Origin: an uncultured Eubacteriales bacterium
Lineage (GTDB): Bacteria > Bacillota > Clostridia > Oscillospirales > Acutalibacteraceae
Assembly (NCBI GenBank): GCA_934394855.1
Contig: CAKRRH010000005.1
Span: forward strand, 41,941 to 105,940
Length of the DNA stretch: 64,000 bases
Reading direction: 5' to 3'
The notes below the pieces were generated by a model. The model was not told the origin of the DNA, searched no databases, and saw nothing but the letters and a program-made list of their open reading frames with translations. The translations under genes were made by a program, and so were the position numbers. Positions 61,171 to 64,000 of the stretch are shown here, one piece after another; the first letter of the stretch is position 1, and every line of letters begins with the position of its first letter.

Positions 61171-63327
61171 ATGGACATAATCACAACACTCGCAGATGAG
61201 CTTAAAATTCAAAAAAATCAGGTTGAAAATGCGGTAAAATTGCTTGATGAGGGCAACACTATCCCGTTCATTGCACGATATCGCAAGGAGGTAACAGGCT
61301 CGCTTGACGATCAGGTTTTGCGTGAATTATTCGAGCGGCTGACCTATCTTCGCAACCTTGATGAGCAGCGTGAAAAGGTGCTGTCGTCAATCGACGAACA
61401 GGGCAAGCTGACCGACGATATTAAAAATGCGGTCGAAAATGCAAAGACAATGACCGAGCTCGACGATATATATCGTCCGTTCAGACCAAAACGCAAGACA
61501 AGAGCCTCCGTTGCAAAGGAAAAGGGCTTAGAACCGCTAAGCCAAATGATATATGAGCAAAATTCGACCGAGAATGAGATAATGGATTTTGCAAATACGC
61601 TTATCGACCCCGACAAAGGCGTTAATTCGGCAGATGAGGCGCTTAGCGGTGCGCTTGACATAATCGCCGAAACGCTCTCGGACGACGCCGACATCAGAAA
61701 ACGGCTTCGTGCGGTGATGTCATATAATGCGATAATTTCGTCTAAAGGCGACAAAGACGACATGGGCGTATATGAAAACTACGCCGATTATTCGGAAAGC
61801 GTCAGAAAGATTCCCGGACACAGAATTCTTGCAATTAACCGTGGTGAAAAAGAAGGATTTTTGAAAATATCGATTGAATATGACGAAGAAAACGCCCTCA
61901 GAATCGTTTGCGACAATCATGTAAAGCAAAACGGCGGATATTGCAAAACGCTTGTCGAAAAAGCAGCCGAGGACGCATACTCAAGGCTCATCTTCCCTGC
62001 AATTTCAAGAGAAATCAGAAATGAGCTTACCGAGCGTGCAGACGAATCGTCAATTAAAGTATTCGCCCTTAACCTGCGGCAGTTACTAATGCAGCCGCCT
62101 GTCAGAAACCGTGTAACGATCGGTCTTGATCCCGGATACAGAACAGGCTGCAAGGTTGCGGTCGTTGACGGCACGGGCAAGGTTCTCGACACGGGAGTAA
62201 TTTATCCCGCACCGCCCCACTCAAAGGTTGACGAGGCTAAAAGAATAATCAAAAATTTCGTCGCAAAATATCATGTGAACTGCTTTGCGATAGGCAACGG
62301 AACCGCATCTCACGAAACAGAGGAATTTGCGGCGGAGCTAATCAAAGAAATCGGCGGCGATTTATCATACATGGTCGTATCGGAGGCAGGTGCATCCGTT
62401 TATTCCGCCTCAAAGCTTGCGGCAAAGGAATTTCCGCAATATGATGTATCGCTTCGCTCGGCGGTATCCATTGCAAGGCGTCTGCAAGATCCTCTTTCGG
62501 AGCTTGTAAAAATCGACCCGAAAGCAATCGGCGTCGGTCAATATCAGCATGATATGCCGCAAAAACAGCTTTCAAATGCGCTTGACGGCGTTGTGGAAAG
62601 CTGTGTAAATTCGGTCGGAATCGACCTAAACACCGCTTCTGCGCCGCTTCTCAACAGAGTTGCGGGAATCAGCTCGACGATTGCCGAAAACATTGTTCTC
62701 TATCGTGAAGAAAACGGTGCGTTCAAGTCAAGAAGCGAGCTTAAAAAGGTATCAAAGCTTGGACCGAAAGCGTTTGAGCAATGCGCGGGATTTTTGCGTG
62801 TTGAGGGCAAAAATGTGCTTGACAACACGGCAGTTCACCCCGAAAGCTACAAAGCGGCAGAGAGTTTACTGGGGCTGTGCGGCTATGATGACAATGATGT
62901 AAAATCGGGCAAGGTAATCGACATTTCCGAGCGAATCAAGCGCTATGGCGACAAAAAAATGGCGGACGAACTCGGAATCGGCGTTCCGACGCTTCATGAC
63001 ATTGCCACAGAGCTTGCAAAACCCGGCAGAGATCCGAGAGATGATTTGCCAAAGCCGCTGTTTAGGACAGATGTAATGTCGATTGAGAGCCTGAAGCCCG
63101 GAATGAAGCTGAAAGGCACGGTGCGCAACATAATCGATTTCGGTGCATTCGTTGACATCGGCGTTCATCAGGACGGGCTGGTTCATATATCGCAAATCTG
63201 CGACAAATTCATCAAGCACCCAAGCGAGGCATTAAGCGTGGGCGATGTAATTGATGTTACGGTATTGTCGGTGGATATTCAAAAAAACCGCATTTCGCTG
63301 ACTATGAAAGGTGACGCAAAGCAATGA
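61171..63327 (+). CDS. tex: Tex RNA-binding protein
   Basis: A 718-residue transcription accessory protein. The order is the N-terminal helical region (TIPFIARYRKEVTGSLDD, IYRPFRPKRKTRASVAKEKG), a YqgF-like RNase H fold (TIGLDPGYRTGCKVAVVD), two helix-hairpin-helix motifs (VGIDLNTASAPLLNRVAGI) and a C-terminal S1 domain (GTVRNIIDFGAFVDIGVHQDGLVHIS). It binds nucleic acid and is conserved widely. It overlaps the next small gene by four bases. Confidence 0.96.
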   Translation: MDIITTLADELKIQKNQVENAVKLLDEGNTIPFIARYRKEVTGSLDDQVLRELFERLTYLRNLDEQREKVLSSIDEQGKLTDDIKNAVENAKTMTELDDIYRPFRPKRKTRASVAKEKGLEPLSQMIYEQNSTENEIMDFANTLIDPDKGVNSADEALSGALDIIAETLSDDADIRKRLRAVMSYNAIISSKGDKDDMGVYENYADYSESVRKIPGHRILAINRGEKEGFLKISIEYDEENALRIVCDNHVKQNGGYCKTLVEKAAEDAYSRLIFPAISREIRNELTERADESSIKVFALNLRQLLMQPPVRNRVTIGLDPGYRTGCKVAVVDGTGKVLDTGVIYPAPPHSKVDEAKRIIKNFVAKYHVNCFAIGNGTASHETEEFAAELIKEIGGDLSYMVVSEAGASVYSASKLAAKEFPQYDVSLRSAVSIARRLQDPLSELVKIDPKAIGVGQYQHDMPQKQLSNALDGVVESCVNSVGIDLNTASAPLLNRVAGISSTIAENIVLYREENGAFKSRSELKKVSKLGPKAFEQCAGFLRVEGKNVLDNTAVHPESYKAAESLLGLCGYDDNDVKSGKVIDISERIKRYGDKKMADELGIGVPTLHDIATELAKPGRDPRDDLPKPLFRTDVMSIESLKPGMKLKGTVRNIIDFGAFVDIGVHQDGLVHISQICDKFIKHPSEALSVGDVIDVTVLSVDIQKNRISLTMKGDAKQ

Positions 63328-63521
63328 GCAAACAAGGCAAAAAGAGAGTAAGTTGCTGCGAAAACTGCGCATATTACAACTATGACGACGAGGCGGCGAC
63401 ATATGTTTGCGACGCAATGCTCGATGAAGACGAGCTATATCGATTCTTGCAGTCCGACACCGCAAATTGTCCCTATTATCGCCCATATGACGAGTACAAA
63501 GTCGTCCAAAGGCAGAATTGA
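63324..63521 (+). CDS. Small Cys-rich protein (DUF6472-type)
   Basis: A 65-residue protein with CCENCAYYNYDDEA, CDAMLDEDEL and NCPYY, so four cysteines in a C-x2-C ... C ... C pattern that may bind zinc. It resembles the clostridial DUF6472 family of unknown function. The ATG overlaps the tex stop (ATGA), so it is translationally coupled to tex; this pairing is common in Clostridia. Confidence 0.8.
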   Translation: MSKQGKKRVSCCENCAYYNYDDEAATYVCDAMLDEDELYRFLQSDTANCPYYRPYDEYKVVQRQN

Positions 63522-63681
63522 ATATATGTTTTTGTATTTTGCGAGAGAAACTTTTTGTAAAAAGATTCTCTAACATCAATATTTATATTGATGAGCTCTC
63601 TTCAAAAACTTTATTTATAAGGATTTTTATTATTTATTGCATTACAATACACCCAACTTCTAAATATTTATAAAACCGTAG

Positions 63682-63703
63682 GGTGCGTCGTCCTCGGCGC
63701 ACC
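63682..63703. repeat. Dispersed hairpin element
   Basis: GGTGCGTCG pairs with CGGCGCACC over nine positions with a TCCT loop. GTAGGG-type starts like this are frequent in intergenic repeats of gut Clostridia (recalled, not searched). Confidence 0.6.
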
Positions 63704-63803
63704 GACAAAAAAATCTATCCCCTTAATGAATCCACAACCGTTTTTGTTCAATTTATGCAACCCAAATTATCCCACTTTCGGAACAAAAACTCGTTTTAAG
63801 GGG

Positions 63804-63902
63804 TGTACGATAACGGCAATCAAACATACCTTATTCACTCATCTTGTCGTGCCTTTTCTCAGCACGACGGTTTGCACGGTTGCAAAAATCCGTTATCGTA
63901 CA
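63804..63902. repeat. 99-bp element with 13-bp terminal inverted repeats
   Basis: TGTACGATAACGG (63804-63816) and its exact complement (63890-63902) bound a non-coding stretch that itself has a GTCGTGC/GCACGAC hairpin. Size and symmetry fit a small MITE-like or REP-like element; no transposase is seen. Confidence 0.6.
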
Positions 63903-63931
63903 GGGGGGAATCGAAATCCCCCTTCGGGATT

Positions 63932-63985
63932 TTTAAGGGCGCAGCCCTTAAATGCACTTTCCGCCATTTCTTGCATGAGAAATGG
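63932..63985. repeat. Pair of palindromes at the window end
   Basis: TTTAAGGGC/GCCCTTAAA (63932-63952, loop GCA) is followed by CCATTTCT/AGAAATGG (63964-63985, loop TGCATG). Both stems are perfect and lie directly behind a GGGGG/CCCCC pair (about 63904-63922). Confidence 0.65.
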
Positions 63986-64000
63986 TGTGCCCGTGCGGCA

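Larger units (their letters stand above)
63522..64000. other. Non-coding tail rich in palindromes
   Basis: No plausible gene. Between 63543 and 63575 lies an imperfect hairpin that could end the tex transcript. After it come several separate inverted repeats, listed individually. The last bases may be the start of another dispersed repeat cut by the window edge. Confidence 0.6.

Noticed and set aside
63543..63575. Hairpin after the tex operon as a terminator
   Set aside because: The stem is imperfect and no T tract follows; it is mentioned only within the non-coding tail.

Overview
The window looks like a chromosomal segment of an anaerobic, spore-forming gut or rumen Clostridium relative, most likely Oscillospiraceae/Ruminococcaceae. 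By eye the GC content is in the low to mid 40s. The grounds are an intact pro-sigma-K gene, the HydE/HydG/HydF [FeFe]-hydrogenase maturation set, a split transketolase, a GH16 glucanase carrying a type I dockerin (a cellulosome part), lipoproteins with Gram-positive lipoboxes, strong AAGGAG-type ribosome binding sites, and the Bacillus/Clostridium gene orders miaB-ymcA/ylbF-mutS-mutL and yggS-sepF-ylmH-divIVA-ileS-lspA-rluD. No rRNA, phage, transposase or CRISPR array was seen. Most of the window is core genome.

Layout. 0.2-2.2 kb (minus): small PH-like protein, YbjQ, MtaB. 2.3-5.8 kb (plus): Pgi, a P-loop protein, tRNA-Gly, a DUF815 ATPase. 6.0-10.3 kb (plus): an envelope operon (MBOAT acyltransferase, DHHW protein, lipoprotein, SGNH lipoprotein) with a strong promoter and a flanking palindrome. 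10.3-12.5 kb (minus): GH10-like lipoprotein, a small membrane protein, YajC. 12.7-18.6 kb (plus): SigK, a membrane protein, an aldo/keto reductase, two FAD enzymes, a CmpB-like membrane protein. 18.7-40.0 kb (minus): transketolase halves, HAD phosphatase, then two long housekeeping runs covering pseudouridine synthesis, lipoprotein maturation, IleS, division proteins, PLP homeostasis, tRNA and mismatch-repair genes, and LepA. A short DUF559 nuclease gene sandwiched between palindromic repeats interrupts the run between lepA and miaB. 40.1-41.3 kb (plus): DUF4364 and MntP. 41.5-49.6 kb (minus): a 46-residue peptide gene, a secreted beta-helix protein, VanZ, a TPM/zinc-ribbon/SPFH module resembling Bacillus YdjG-YdjH-YdjI without PspA, YdcF and a lipoprotein. 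50.0-52.5 kb: tRNA-Ser, a membrane-anchored XRE regulator with four 17-residue repeats, a helical protein with a small HTH-like partner, tRNA-Val. 52.6-59.1 kb (plus): a leader RNA with mutually exclusive hairpins, then the TM1266-like regulator, HydE, HydG, HydF, a DMT exporter and a DUF362 ferredoxin-like protein. 59.1-63.5 kb: zinc metallopeptidase and GH16-dockerin (minus), Tex and a small Cys protein (plus). The last 480 bases hold a cluster of palindromes and no gene.

The most promising unexplained items are (1) the leader RNA in front of the hydrogenase-maturation operon, (2) the DUF559 nuclease whose Shine-Dalgarno sequence is supplied by the edge of a 79-bp repeat array, (3) the PspA-less Ydj-like membrane module, and (4) the small peptide gene after the beta-helix protein. 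All family names rest on motif recognition from memory; no search was run.
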